Origin: Tubiluchus corallicola
Taxonomy: Eukaryota > Priapulida > Priapulimorpha > Priapulimorphida > Tubiluchidae
Length of the DNA: 64,000 bases
Direction: 5' to 3'
Assembly (NCBI GenBank): GCA_030141605.1
Contig: JAQGDQ010000961.1
Span: 1-64,000 of the forward strand
Shown here: one piece after another, positions 12,290-27,800 of the stretch
Layout: each line of letters opens with the position of its first letter
Numbering within the stretch: position 1 is the first letter of the stretch
The notes under the pieces: generated by a model
The model's input: only the letters and a program-made list of their open reading frames with translations
Databases searched by the model: none
Told to the model about the DNA's origin: nothing
Position numbers and translations under genes: made by a program

Positions 12290-15050
12290 AATGACTTAAA
12301 GAAAAGGAAAAGTCTTCTGGAAAGTTGGGCTTATTTCAACATTCGCAAAAAATGTTAGAAGGATTTAGTAACAAAACTACAATAAGCGCCTCGTGTAATT
12401 AGTAAAATCACATTAAAGTCTCAATCACTTCACGCTTGGGCGCTCCCATTTTCAATGCCCATTTTTCTTCCAATGACGTCATTCATCCGGAAGAAAAGTA
12501 ACACACTATCAGGCGTCGTCAAAAGTGTAATGAGTTTTAACAAAAACACTTGGTAACATTTTTGCGTGAATATTAGGCAAGCTGCAGAAGTATGAAGGCA
12601 GCAACCACCACAAAGCCTGAAAATTTATATTCAGAGGTGGTATATTTTAGATGGTCTATAGAAAGTTTTTTTTACAAATTTCTTTGTTATATTCTACTAC
12701 ATTTGAGTGATAACAGTAAAATAAACCCAACATACTGAGTGACTTGTTCTATCCTTTAAGTAGTTATACTGAGCGATAATGCTGTAGCTTCACTAAGAGT
12801 GCAAACGTGGGGAGTATTAATACAAAAGTACAACAAATTTCGTGCAATCACTGTAACTTAAACAAATACTGGACTAAGTTGTGCTGAAATAAGGGAACTA
12901 AAATAAATGTAGACCAAGTTTCATCTCCCTAACCATGCTGCTTCAACACCAAACTCCGAATGTATCAGTCAAGCCTCATAAACAATCATTAATAAGAAAA
13001 CAAACAAACAAACAAACAAACAAACGTAAAACACATGCTCACTAATGCCATCATAATATTCAATATGCCTCTATTTATAAGTATTAGGAGGCTAGATTAC
13101 AGCAAGTGCAAATTACAGAGAAAATGAAGACTAGATGTTGCAGAAGTAATAATTCTTTCAACCAAAATAAATCTAACTTTACCAAATGCAGTAAGGCAAC
13201 AGTTTGTACATAAACCAGGCATATGTCAACAATTCTGATGAAATATTGGTTTATCGCAACAACGGATGAAAGCACCACACTGTAACCTCCACATTGTCAT
13301 TATTTTGGCTAGAAGAAACATTGCTTCTACAACAGTGAGACCAAACTAAGTATCAACAATATTAGAGGACTAGATATTTCAACAAAAGTAAACTCTGGTG
13401 CAGCATAAGACAACGGCGATCAAATACACCGTTTTTGTAGAATCACAGAGATTCATCTTGTTTTCCACTTTGACTGGGAACTATAAAACGAGCTACAAGA
13501 ATTTACAAATTTTAAACAATAACTTTTTCGAAAAGTAACACTAGAAAATTTAAGCATAATTTGCTAAATAGTGAACTTTGCAGAATAGGCATTTGCCTGT
13601 GAAATACCAACCTCACATCATCGAGCAACAATTTGGAATAGAATGAAATTAAACCAACAAAAACTAAAATCTATCAGACATCTACATATAAAACAATACA
13701 GCTTTATATACATATAGTTACGTAAATGCATTTAACGTATTTTATCTTCGTAAAGATATCAAAAACATCTGAGCAGAGTAGATTTTTAGCTAACCAAATC
13801 TAGAATCGCTATCTAGCTACATGAGATGGCTATTTAATTCCTTCAGGATCGCACCATTCAAAATAGCTCTTATAAAACCTATGACTTTTCTGCTACTGTA
13901 TGAGTACAGACATAACTAAATAATTACAAATTAGGTACTGTTCTATTCAGGAGAATCTCGGCTATCCAATCATGCTATTTGTTTAAACACTTATAAGTGA
14001 TGTAATTGGATAACATTAAGAAAAACATGCCCTTTTCAGGCACTTCAACTTAGCTTATTGAGTAGCTTAGTCTGGTGTACACTTGTGTGATTGTACACAC
14101 TATTTTATTGATCGCCTGTTTTCTACAGCCCAAGAGAACCCCCTGCTGTACAGAGTGCAAGGAAAAACCATCAGATCAGCCAAGGACAAATTAAGGTAAT
14201 TTCAACGTTTAACAGGAATTTCTCCTTAAAAATAGAGTAGTATCCAGAGTGTTGTGTTTGGATAATTGAAATTTTATGCATTAGCGGATTTCACACAAGT
14301 GATACTGTACATTATTACAGTACAAACACTGCAGTTGTTGCAACCCTTTTTCAATTTGTCTAAGGTAAGCAGATGCCTGGCATATATAATTTTGAATGAA
14401 AATCCATTGTGCGAGAAATAGAAACTTACAAAAATTATCAAATGTAACATAACTGCTGGTTAGTGAGAGCAGTTTTTCATGAATGCAGAAAAACGCTTAC
14501 GGTCCTGAAGGAGTTAACTTTGAGACATTAAAAATGACAGACGGTCACTGATGTTACTGCCTACTGCTTTTCAGCAGTGGCATTTTTGTTACGAAGCACT
14601 GGTGTCACTAATCACAGAATATACAATCAAAACAACAAAACATTCTAGCATAACAAAATACAGTAAACACTCACTCAACGATTGCATTTCTAATTTCACT
14701 CGTTGCAAGCAAAATATTATTTTACATTTTAGCTTACAACATTTTTGTATTAAAATGGCTCACTACATCACAGGAGAAACAAAGTAAACAAAATCAGATT
14801 AATTAAACCTCTTCCTCAGAGTTAACCTAACTGTGCAGAATTACTAAGATTTTGTGGTCCTTGCAAGTGCATACAATATCTTAATCTTTCGACAAACACA
14901 CTTCAGTGAACACTAACTAATATTTAAACACTAAACAGGTGATCAAATAAAAGCTCACAGACATGTTTTCAGATCATATGTAGCAAAGACATTATTCCTT
15001 CTTGATCTAAAGACTAAGAAAGGAAGAAGGAAAGCGTTGTATGAACTATA
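12290..15050. other. Intergenic stretch between the convergent GPCR and MAT genes
   Basis: Apart from a short (AAAC)n run at about 12998-13025, I see no gene, RNA or clear mobile element. The open frames (for example 13084-13278 minus, 14551-14787 plus) lack splice or homology support. Confidence 0.4.
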
Positions 15051-15056
15051 ATGGCG

Positions 15057-15558
15057 AGTTCAGATTAGAGGGTTTTCTCTCAACAGTTTTCTCTGAGAGT
15101 TCTCAGTTCTATTCGTTGCGAGAACTCTCAGAAAGAACTCCCGAGAAAGCTCCCAGAAAGAACTCTTAGCGAGAACTCCCAGAAAGAACTCTCAGACAGA
15201 ACTCCCAGAAGGAACTCTCAGAGAAAACTCGCAGAAAGAACTCTCAGAGAAAACTCCCAGAAAGAACTCTCAGAGAGAACTCCCAGAAAGAACTCTCAGA
15301 CAGAACTCCCAGAAAGAACTCTCAGAGAGAACTCGCAGAAAGAACTCTCAGAGAAAACTCCCAGAAAGAACTCTCAGAGAGAACTCCCAGAAAGAACTCT
15401 CAGACAGAACTCCCAGAAAGAACTCTCAGAGAGAACTCGCAGAAAGAACTCTCAGAGAGAACTCCCAGAAAGAACTCTCAGAGAGAACTCCCAGAAAGAA
15501 CTCTCAGAGAGAACTCCCAGAAAGAAATCTCGAGAGAACACTCTCTAGCCTGAACACG
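15057..15558. repeat. 26-bp tandem array inside terminal inverted repeats
   Basis: About 15 copies of a 26-bp unit, AACTCCCAGAAAGAACTCTC plus AGAGAG, occupy about 15130-15535. The flanks form an imperfect inverted repeat (GTTCAGATTAGAGGG on the left; the right end reads CTCTAGCCTGAAC, complementary). It lies about 170 bp beyond the MAT stop codon. Confidence 0.8.
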
Positions 15559-15721
15559 TAAACTATTATCAGTTTGTACAACTCAGTCCTGGAGTTAGAG
15601 ATTAATCAAATTAACCTACACAAAAAATTCATAAGCTGGATGCAATTGCAAAAGTGATAAGCTAAACATACTGTAGTTTAAAGCTCAAACACTGCTAAGA
15701 AAAAACAGAAAATGCTCTTCA

Positions 15722-15824
15722 TCAAAAAACAAGAGGTTTGGGATTTTCCCATGGAAATTCCGCTCGTCCGAAATGCCCATAACAGCTGGTCTTTTGATAA
15801 ATTGGTCGCCGCAAATCCAATTCA
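15722..15824 (-). CDS. MAT2A: MAT exon 9 (stop codon)
   Basis: Completes an Asn codon, then reads [20 protein letters not shown] and [13 protein letters not shown], ending at TGA 15724-15722. Acceptor TTTTTACAG. Confidence 0.92.
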
Positions 15825-18800
15825 CTGTAAAAATGAAATCAGTAAATTTCGTGTACTCTACATTCAAATGTGATCTACAAGCTACTTTTTAAAAGTAGAT
15901 AATAGTTTACCATTCAAGTGTAGCAGTAATAACTTTGCTGAAATAATGAATACATTAATACAGCTTACAGAAAACAGCTTTCAAATAACTTCCCGGGTGT
16001 TTTAGTAAAATGATAGTAAAAGAGAAAATTCAAGATCGCCTACCAAATAAAAAGCCTGCAAAGAAGTGCTAAATAATTCAGAATGCAAGAAAAATACTTA
16101 AAAATGCATCGATGTAATCAAATTACCTGGCCTTAATAATTAACGTAACGGGGCGGCCAACAAAGTGAAGGAAGAAAACACTGAAAAACTGCAAGTCAAC
16201 TAAGATTTTAATCCACACCTAGCAATAACAGTGCACACTCACTGTACCAGCTCAGCTATGAACCCAAACAGTAGAGCTGGTTTCAAATCTCATCCTAGTA
16301 TCTAGCATGGAAGTAGTTAGAGCATCTACTAACAGTAGTGTGAAACTAACTAATCAACGTAATCAAATTAGCGGGTCCCTATGATAGCTTTTTAAGTACT
16401 GAACAGTGATGAGGTAGATATAATAATCTTAATGGCTTATGGCTAAGTTTGTACTAGCTCACGCATTATTGTTGTTAATAGTTTACAGTGTTGCCTATAA
16501 CAACAGCATATTAACTGAAAAAATAACCTCTCCACAACTGACAGTACCGTTAAAAGCAATACATTCTTCATCTTCATAAATGCGCATCCAACGAATTGGA
16601 GACATGTGATCTGTGCTTTTCAATGCATGCTAAGCAGTGGCGGCTCCTAGCTAAAATTAGTGGAGGTGCTGCTTCAGAAAATTTTTGGCCATTGTTTTAA
16701 TACTGTGTAAAACGAAACAAGCATGTGTAGTTTTAATGTTGTAATTGTAATTTTAAACAAACAAGCAAACATATGAAAGTTTAAACACAAAATTGATAAA
16801 ATCCTAAACAAAAAATATTTTTTGACTACTAATACCCTAAATTGTCGCAGTTCAAGCTCGATTCATTCACGGTAAGCACGTGACAAGTGACAACAAACTG
16901 TGTGAGCGACAGTACTTTCTCTACCTGAGCTCAGACGTGCACATGGCAGCATGCGCACAACAGCCAAAGACACCACTGTGATGGTCTGTGAAGCAAACAG
17001 TGCTACCCTCACGTGCTTTGGTTCCATACAAGTATAAAGAAACAACTAAAAAAAGTCTTATCATACTGAATATTATCGATAATTATTGAGCGAAAAAACG
17101 GGGTGCTGCAGTTCCACAGTATCTATACACAAGCTGCCACTGATGCTAACATAGTCACACTTCGACAGCCCACAGTTGGTGCACAGATCAACAATAGCGT
17201 GTAGGCTAAGCACACCCACTGCGGCAGGCGGCTTGCTAAAGATTCAATGCCCGATAAGTGCATCACATGAAATACACTAACTTTCCACGTGTTACCAAAC
17301 TACACAGAACTATATGGTACATGATTTTATACAGAAATAATGCGCTAAGAACAATGGACTTACTTTACTATAACACCGGGGCGAAGATCAAAGTTGGCAT
17401 TCACTATTTGAATCAAATCTTCCTCCTTCAAATCTGATGTGCCATACGCAAAAATGCTGAGAGAAACAGGCTTTGCTATGCCAATAGCATATGAAATCTG
17501 AAAATTTTAAATAGTTTATCACTTACATAAGTAATGATATGCAGGCACTGACAGTTTTTAATATTGGAACCCGATCAGCGATCCTTGAACCACTGGAATG
17601 GCCTCAACCAGAAGGGCGCATGCCTGGGCAAGGTGTACGGAGATCCTGAGTTGCCCAGACAACAGGAACCCCCTCTCTTCTTCCCTGGTGTAGTCCAAAG
17701 GAAAGCGGAGCGATACGTTTGGCACCAGGTTCGCTGCAGGAGCTGCCGGAGTCAGTGAGCATGCTGCACTGGTCCGCCTTCGGGGCTCCACTCCTGATTT
17801 GGAAGGCTTACTCCTCTACACGTGGCCGTTGCGTCACTTGACCTCCTCCGCCCTCTAGCCGTTGACCGCTTGTGCAGCTCCTCCGCCTAATGTCGAGATA
17901 CAGTGTTGGCATCCCGCAAGCCTACAGCACCTGGTATTCCTAGGCAGTCACCCATCCAAGCACTAACCAGCCTCTACGTTGCTTAACTTCGGTGATCAGA
18001 CGAGAACTGGTGTTTTCAATGTGATTTGGCCGTAGCAAAGCTTGTAGTGATGGGTAATTAATCAGTTAATCAAAGTAATCGCAATTACAACCGTATATAA
18101 ACCGATGTAACCAATGATTTGACAGTACACTGATATCTTGGTTTGCCGGACCTAGCTTTTACGGATATCGAACAAATCGGACAAAATGTGGAATGCTAAA
18201 AGTACCGCATACTATGGACACAGTCCGTTGTTTCGCAAGCTGACCGCTAGTTGGCGGGCTATCACTTTGTTTATATCATTATATCAGTGCAACTAAGCAG
18301 CGTGTAACGACACGTGTGCAGCTTGTATGTCAGAAGTGGTCAGTACTAGACGTTTTAGAGACAATTAAATGATTGATTCTACGTTACCGTGAACCTAATA
18401 CACCCTGCCTACTGCATTAGTTTAGTATTGGTAAATACGGACAATCGGCAAATTCGGACCAACATTTCCCAGTTTTAGTCTGGCAAACAGAAATATGAGT
18501 GTATTTCAATTAACAAGGTTAATAGAGAGCAAAATATACATGTTGCATACGCACTAAAAGGTGGTGTTTTAGCAAAATATACATGTTGCATACGGACTAA
18601 AAGGCAATATACATGTTGCATACAGACTAAAGGGTGGTGTTTTAGCAAAATATACATGTTGCATACGGACTAAAAGGCAATATACGTGTTGCATGCAGAT
18701 TAAAAAGCTGTGTTTTAGCACAAATAAACAAGATTTTTGCATTTTTTCTTTATTTTTCTCACCTTGCATACTTTGCACATTTGTGAACCACAGGGTTGCA

Positions 18801-21800
18801 AATTTAGGGCTTCAAATTTGTTGACACAAGACAGTAGTTGACGAAAAAGTGGCACGCTCTATAAACATAGTTTGCGAGTAGGAAAATGATAGACAACATT
18901 TTGTCTATGCATCACAACAATGAAAACCATGAAGAATTTTATAGGTAATGATTCACTGCAATCATTGAAAATATAATATCACTAAAATGACGTGACTAAA
19001 ACACTAAAAACTGTCACAAAAGATTAACAGTGATATTGAATTACAAGAACAAGGTTAAAATTGAATTACAAAACTTCAAAACATCACTATAAGCTTGTAA
19101 GATCTAAGCTGTTCATTTTACTCATGTACGTCAAATGTAGTCTCTAGTCACAACGGGAGTCACTTGGCATAAAAATTTACAATCTTGTTGTTTTCATTAA
19201 AATACACTTAATGTTTCATATGAAATAAAGTGTAGGCCCATTTACATTCACACATTCCAATGTTAGAAAACTATAGAGTGATGCCGTCAAAAACACATCA
19301 TACAAGGAATCTCACCAAAGCAGTTGACATTCACCAAAAACCTTTTCCGGCTTCAGGTTGAGAAAACTTTTATTTTGTACTGTGTCAGCAATGGTTCTGA
19401 CCACAGTAGAGCTGCATAACCTCAAGTATGCATACCCACCCACACAGAAGAATGAAGTTAAAATATAAAACTATTTTTAATAGAATAGTGTAGTTTCAAA
19501 AAAAAACAAGTGGTACTTTCTCTTCTACATCTTCAACATATTACAGTGCTGAAACACAGACAAAAAATTGTTTTTTAAATTAAAAAGTTATTCAAGTTTT
19601 TAAATTCAACTAATACAACTCAACCACCAGCATAACGGATAATGGATGCTCAGCAATTTACAAACCTGTACTAGACAGCGTCGGAGCAGCCCAGCTTTCA
19701 CAAGAGACTTGGCCACCCATCGAGCAGCATACGCCCCAGACCGATCAACTTTTGTGAAATCTTTTCCAGAGAAGGCTCCACCTCCGTGTGCACCCCAACC
19801 TCCATACGTGTCCACAATGATTTTTCGGCCGGTTAGACCAGCATCACCCTAAATTTAATCCGTGTGTTAAAGACACATGCCAGTAACTACCAATATGCAA
19901 GTATTTTTACTACCTATTTTTATGCAGTCATTAATAATGAAATCTTGATACTTGTACAAAATTTCTTGGTACCTTAAGTCTGAAGTAGGACTGTCATGTT
20001 TACACGTGTAGACAAAAGCGATTAGTTTATAACCTTCTGAAGATACTCAAATGATACCTTTAACAAGACTTTTTTTATCAAAAAATTCCGAGTTTTATAA
20101 AACTTTAAACTGCTTCCTGTTTTTATATTGCATTAATAACTCCGTTAGATTTTTAATGGTACGATTTTGTAGTCCTTCACAGTAGGACTGTCACGTTTAT
20201 GAAGTTTGTTAAACATTTACACGATGCTTACTAAACGAAATGATTCTGTTTACACGATGTTCAGTTATTAAATATATGGGTGGGGAGGTGAAGATATAAA
20301 GTACTCTCTGATTGTGTGAATCGTTATCTGTCACAATTAAAGTGATTTGAAAATGATGATTACATGTACATTTATCTGTATGATCTAGCTTGAAAAGCAG
20401 GTTTGCTGATCTTTGTAAACGATAAACGGATTTCCTTTCTAGTGAATTTAACTATTTCTGTGCTTCTTAAGCATTAATTAATGGCAATATTACTGCAAAG
20501 TACGTACCATAGGTCCACCAATAATGAATCTTCCAGTCGGATTCAAATGATAAATGGTATTATCATCTAAATAACTCTTGGGAATAACCTCTCGAATAAC
20601 CTTGTTCATTAAATCTTTGCGAATCTGCTGATTGGACACATCTTCGTCGTGCTGCACCGAAATGACAATCGTGTGCACCCGCAGCGGAATACAGGCGCCA
20701 TGGTGGAATGCATATTCGCAAGTGACCTAAATTTATTGAAAGAAAATGATGAACCCAGCAAATGAAAATTTGAATGCATACTTTAGAAACTGAATACAAA
20801 CCTGTGAAACAGCTATAAAATCTGTTAAAGTTTCCTAACTTAATATCTAGTTTCCATGGTAAAAAGCTCAATTATAGAAAAATTTTAGTCACAACAAAAA
20901 TTATAAGTAGAGCCCAGAAATGCGCCATTTCAGCAGATATCCAGCCGGTTAGCCGATAAGAAACTCAGCATTAGTCGAGCCAGCCACTCAGTGATGGGAG
21001 TAGAGCTAGCAGACATTTTTGCCAGCTGAGAAAGTTTTTGCTCTTCCGATAATCAAATGACACTCCAATTCGCTGGTTGAAATATGGTAAATGCATAGCA
21101 GATAGTTTTTTAAACTATGTAAATTATTTTATTAAAGTGTTTGATAACTACGTAAATTATTTTATTAAAGTGTTTGACAGTTTTGTAACTAAGCAAATTA
21201 TTTTATTAAAGTGTTTGACAGTTTTGTAACTAAGCAAATTATTTTATTAAAGTGTTTGACATAGTTTTTAACTATGTAAATTATTTTATTAAAGTGTTTG
21301 ACACAGTTTTTTAACTATGTAAATTATTTTATTAAAGTGTTTGACATAGTTTTTAACTATGTAATTTTTTTTATTAAAGTGTTTGACATAGTTTTTTAAC
21401 TATGTAAAATATTTTATTGAAGTGTGTGACATAGTATTTTAACTATGTAAATTAGTTTATTAAAGTGTTTGACATAGTTTTTTAACTATGTAAATTATTT
21501 TATTAAAGTCTATCACAATATATTATATCGAATATCATTCTCAAGTGTCTAACAGCAAGCACTCCAGCAAAGAAATCGAAATAATGGGAAAGATGTTCGT
21601 AAAATAGTCTGTTTCACCGCTTAAGCAATCTGTATTTTATTAATTTATGCAGTCAAACCTCTTCAAACAGCCTAGTTTGGGACTGTGAAAAAGTTTGCGT
21701 TGCATAGCAAGTTTGGCATTATAACCAGATGCATTAATACATACATGTCTATGCAAATATAGACATTTTGTGTTACTAAAAATTTGGGCATTCAGCGAGG

Positions 21801-24800
21801 TTGGAGTCATAATGAGGTTTGACTGTAGTGGTTAAAGTACAGTGGTGCTAGCACATCTATAAAATTATGAACGCTTCAACGTTCATGCAACAACAACAAC
21901 AACAACAACATCACAAATTCTGTGACGTCAAGACACCTCTAGTACAATGTGATAACTAACAATGAAAATGCATTAGATACATTGTCTTTACCTGGGTTTT
22001 GCTATCTGGCCGCGCCCACGGGAGTTCACCGTTTCTACGGCCCTGAGCAATCTTCATGTTTAGCCTATGAGCTAGCGTAATGGTAAGCGGCATACACTCT
22101 GGCGTCTCATCGGTAGCATAACCGAACATGATTCCCTGTGAACAGTGAACAAACTGCATTATATTCAGAACATTTTTAGCAGTTAAATAATAATGACTGC
22201 AACAACAATCACTATACTGCTGATACAAAGATTTCTTAATCACACACTTGGATAACAACTTGTTTAATTTTCATACACAAGAGTTTCAGGTTACAGACCC
22301 ATTGCTTTTGCATCATTTAGATTTTCTTACTATTAAGCTGGCACTATTTGAAAGGTGTATTTTTATTAACATTAAAATTTTTTTTGGGATTTTATGTTCA
22401 CACATTTTCAGGAATTTAAATAAGTCAAGAATGAACTACTCGTTGAAAGGCAAATATTTCTGGGAGGTGAATTTTATAGGAAATGAGTTTTTTTGTAAAT
22501 CCCTCTGTGGTATGCTGCCCTAATCACACTATAATAGCAATAGTACAGAACACTAGGAAAACATCATATTTAATATTTAAAACCAAATTAGACTGTTATA
22601 CAGCAGGTGCCGCTTAATACACTCACAGTTAATAGACTCAATCGCTTAATTGACTCAAAAACACCTGGAACAGGCCGCTTCTATTCAAATATACATAGAA
22701 ACTATTGGTAATTGACTCAAATAACGCCGCATAATTGACTCAATATTTTTCTTTCACCTATTAAAAATAAGAGATTTGTATGTACCCACAGAGCCTTTCC
22801 TACTTTTATGTCATCTTTACTTCCTTTCTGTGCACTATGTATGTAGGAACAATCATGTTAAATACCGTTTTGTATGCAAGCAGGTACGTTTATTATGCGC
22901 TAATACGCTAGCGTAGTGATTATGCTTTAAATCTGTTACCCGCTTGCCCACTGTTACCCAAAGAATTTTTGGAAACTAAACATTTAATAACTTGTCTAGT
23001 GGTTTCCTTTTGATGCTCTAGTTGCAAATCACACTTTCAGGCTTAATGAGTTAATAGTCAAAGATGCAGGTACGGTAATCAGTTGGTATTCCTTGTGACT
23101 TACATAAACATCGTACAGCAAATAAGAGCAATGTAAGTGAACAGACGATTCAGAATTGTTTTAGTCACGCACAACAACAGATTTTCAACGTTTTTATAAT
23201 TACGAGAACTTTGTGGGCCAACTTCTTCGCGAGAAAATGAAGCAGCCGACTTTGAAGGAATTTTTGTAATTTTTGCAAATAAACAGACTTAGAAAAGTAC
23301 ACTTTTTAATTTACTGCTAGTTCACTTATATAAATTAATATTTTAAAATAGTTTTTGTAATTTTTAACTGCATAAAGGAATTTAGGCATTACTTCGTTTC
23401 TAAAATTGATTAAAAGCCTTTGCAGTGCAATGTAAGCTGATGACTCATACTTCTATACCTGTAATATTACACCCATCGGTTAATAGGTTCAGTCGGTTAA
23501 TTGGGTCAAAACACGTCGGTCCCAAAGTGAGTCTATTAAGCGGCACCTACTGTAGTTGCTTACAATTTAATCACAGTCTACTCACAAATCACAGAGACAT
23601 ACAACATGTAACATATATGTTCCTTGACTAGACGTGATGTTTTCTAAAGAAATAACTTCTTTTTCATATTCTTTACATTACCAGCTCATATAAGTCTTAA
23701 AAAACATGTTTGACATTTGTTAATACATTAACTCATCTTAAGCATAATTATGTGTAAGCGATCAAAACAAGTATAAACTAAATACTGGCTAACACTTTGA
23801 ATTTGGATGACAATTACAGCATAACGAAGAGTATTCAGATGTGATACACAAACAAAACTGCTAAGTGGCTTGTATAACCATTTAGCAGAGCTGTATCACG
23901 TGTTTAGTACCATTAACTTTGATTGTAACAGCAAAATATGAAACACTTAATAATTATCAATTGATCTGTTTGGGAAAGCTTTAGCACAGGGATGTTCAAA
24001 TTGCGGCCCGTGGACCACTTGCGGCCTGCCGAGATAATTTGTGCGAAGAGATTTGTCAACCTAATGAAAGTGCGGCCCGGGCGATTAATTGAGTGTATCC
24101 AGCTGAAGTCCGTGCCACGATCCCAAAGATAGTGTGGGTAGTTTTTTCTATTAGATCGGATGCCATTAACCTTTACAAGACGGTTGTAGCTTAATGTCAC
24201 TGTACTACACAGACTGTGTGATGCACATTACTAATATGCATTTTAATGAAATGACCACTATCTGTCCTGAAAGTAGAAATATATGGTTTGTAATATAAAT
24301 TTTAATAACTTCTAAAATAGTTTCTTGAGTGTAGTAGTAATGATGTACACAGGTCGGATGCAAAAAAATCGTTATTAGGCCTTTCTGTACTTGGCTCCTT
24401 GATCAAACTGCCTGTGGCCCGCAGGAATTGCGGGAAAGTTTAATGTGGCCCGGCTAGTCAGACAATTTGCACACACCTGCTTTAGCACTAAGAAATAATC
24501 AGTCAATGTTAAAGGACAAGAAAGGGGGTACCTGAAGTAGGTTTCAGAAATATCGCCTTAAAAAATTTTATGCGTATATCGTACTCGCGTTGAAATGAAT
24601 TTTAGTTTGTTTTCATTTTAAATCTCCCGCAATACTGTTCCGATGTCGCCATTACATTACGTCATGTACCAAACGTAAATCAAGGGAAGAAAAGGCAATG
24701 TTAAATTATGTCTCAAAAGACTTTCCGTGCAAATCTATATTACTTAGATTTTCGGTTACCTGCTAGAAAGACTTATGTAACTAGAAAAGAAAATTATTAA

Positions 24801-27800
24801 TTATTTAAAATGTTTTCACCAATTGGTAAAATGTCGCTGGCTCACCCATTAGGGTGCACCACTCACTAACCAAAAACGTATTTTTAATCTTATTGACAAG
24901 ATACAGTAATTTTAAATTTTATATAGTTACTGACTTGTGCGCTACGAATGCTCTGGTTATTTTTTCAAACTTTACAAAATGTTATCTAAACTTGTTTCAA
25001 ATGATCTGTCGTAAAGACGGCTGCATCTAACGGTCATTGCGGGAGTTTAAATTTACACGTTTTAAACAGCGTGACTGCCGATTGAAGTCCTGCACGCAAA
25101 AAGGCAGTATATAAGTGGTATAAAATTTTAAAACGAATTTTTCAAGTTTCATGTTTATGAAGGGTTTTCTTGTGCTTTAACAACTTTATATCATCATGAA
25201 GTTATCAGCTCAAATTTAGGATAAAAAACAGAGTAAGAGACGTCAACATAACAGGAGCCTAATAAACCTCAAGAAGCTCGGCATATTACATATGGCACCG
25301 TCTGTGTGCCTGAAGTGTTTTCCAAGCAAAATGATTTAATATAATAGTCCCCGCACATTTGCACATTTAAATGAAATATGTATGTTCTTAGCTAACAATC
25401 ATACTGACAGTAACTATGAAGCATTGCTATACATGATTCCATCATGAAATTAAATATGTATGCTTTTGGCCAACATTCATAGTAACAGTAGCTATGAAGG
25501 CACTGGACTACTAGTAACAGTTTACAAATAATTAACAAAGGTGGTTTAGAGCTGCATAAATGCCTCTTAGCCACTCATCCAAGAATTATAATAATCCTGT
25601 CAAGCATCTGGTCAGAATAACACCGCTTGGCGACGGTTTGCTATACTAAGTTTGTTTGTCTTGAAACTTAATGCAACTTTAAAAACAGGTTTTTGAAATT
25701 TCATTACACCCTTACGCTTCAGGCAGCAACCATTATAACATTATTATAACTTTTCTTAGAAAATCTCTTAAGACGTGTAGCACAAAATAATTGCAAACTT
25801 AAAAATAAGAATCACGAAACATTGAACGGGAATTAAATTACAGGTAATAAGAAAAAACGACGTTGATGGATTGAATTTATAATGATTATAATAAGACCAA
25901 CTGCATAAATCACATAAATTTCAAAAAGCAGAAAGTATCTCATACTTGATGACAATAAAAGACAACTACATACAATTTCAAACCCAGTTCGGAAAACAAC
26001 CTTAAAAATTTTAGTTAAGAATAATAAGTTTAAATTTTGCAACTGAATTCCCGTGTGAGCATCGAGACATACCTCTCGTGCCAGAAAAGTGCCGTCTCCA
26101 AGATACCTATACGACTCATTATACAAAAGAAAAAGCACTGTTTTCTAAACAGTGATCAAAATATTACATAAAGAGACATCGATAGATATCATTTTCTACA
26201 AATCAAGCAAGCACTACACTGTGTTTCCTATCTACGTAAGAGTTTATATATAGCTAGCAACATGCTCTAACTGCAAATTTATAGTAGAAGATTGTTCATT
26301 AGAGTTGAGACGGTTAGGCTTTTTAACTAACCTTTTAACCTGATTAAATGCGGTCAGTTAACTGGTTAGCCTCTCCCGACTAGTTCATAAATAAAACAAA
26401 ATATCGAATACATGACTTGTACGAGTAAGCGGTGCGGTTCAATCTAGCATGGACCAGCAAGAGTGAGCGGTCTGGTTCAATCTAGCACGGACCAGCAAGA
26501 GTGAGCGGTGCAGTTCAATGTAGCACGGACCAGCAAGAGTAAGCGGTCCGGTTCAATCTAGCACGGACCAGCAAGAGTAAGCGGTCCGGTTCAATCTAGC
26601 ACGGACCAGCAAGAGTAAGAGGTGCAGTTCAATCTAGCACGGACCAGCAAGAGTAAGAGGTGCAGTTCAATCTAGCACGGACCAGCAAGAGTAAGCGGTG
26701 CGGTTCAATCTAGCATGGACCAGCAAAAATGTCCAACATGGTAGTATCTTTGCAACATACGCGAATGAAAAACTTTTTTGCAATTCACCGTTTGTATGAT
26801 TCTTAGGCAATCAGATTAATTGAGACAATGTTGTAAATAGTAGAATTTTATGTAACCGGAACATTGCAAACTGCATACGCTAACTAAGAAAAGATTCCAT
26901 GTTTCATTAATACCCATGCATATAAAAACTTGGCTAAGTAACAGTTAAACAGTTAATGATTTTTCTAAACGGCCACACCAATTAGCGGTCAGTTAAACAG
27001 ATACATACGCGGTTAACTGTCTCAGCCCTATTGTTCATCTAACCATTTTCTTTCCAATAATAAACAAATAAGGCTTAAATAACATAGCATCTCCTACAAG
27101 TGGGACATGTTAACCTGATATGGGTGTTTAAAACCACTGCAGTTCAAAACCAAATAAAATCTTTAAGTCACCTACTTCAAATAGGAAGGAAATGTTTAAA
27201 ATTATGTTATTAAATATATCATTCATACCATGTTTACAGTCTAATGTAATGTGATGACTTTTTTTAAAAATCTGACAGCATGTTAAACAAACAATTTGAA
27301 AGTTAAGGCTGTACTCCCGCCACACATGCAGCATGTTAAAGTTTGTAGGTAACCAGGAAACACAAACATGCATTTTCACATTACTGGCACTTTCACTGTC
27401 ACAAATAATTTTTTCAAGACAATAAGAGAATTTAGTTTTTGATAAAATGTAGCAGAAAAAGCTTCCATTCTCTATATATTTATAAAAAATAGTTTTATAA
27501 AGTACGTCAGAAATGCTCTAAGCATAGGCAGCGACACACAAGACAAGGAACTAGCAATTTGCAAGTATCAAAAACAAGATAACATGCAATTTATTCCAAA
27601 ACATGCACATTTCTAGGACATGCGCTACAGACAGAATACAAAAATATTCTAAACATGAAGATATCAGTTTTTTAAAACAAGCAGCAAAACAACCTGTCAT
27701 TCATTTTCGACTCACCAAGATATTCTGAATGCAAACATCATGCGTCACCACCAAAGTTGGAACATAAAAAGGCAAAATAGGATGCTGACCTTCCCTGCCT

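Noticed and set aside
17558-17791. Minus-strand frame inside the 5S-derived repeat region
   Set aside because: It has better base composition than its surroundings but no recognised domain; it probably reflects the repeat's GC content.
17918-18036. Functional 5S rRNA gene
   Set aside because: No T-run terminator follows and the sequence is joined to a body shared with another locus.
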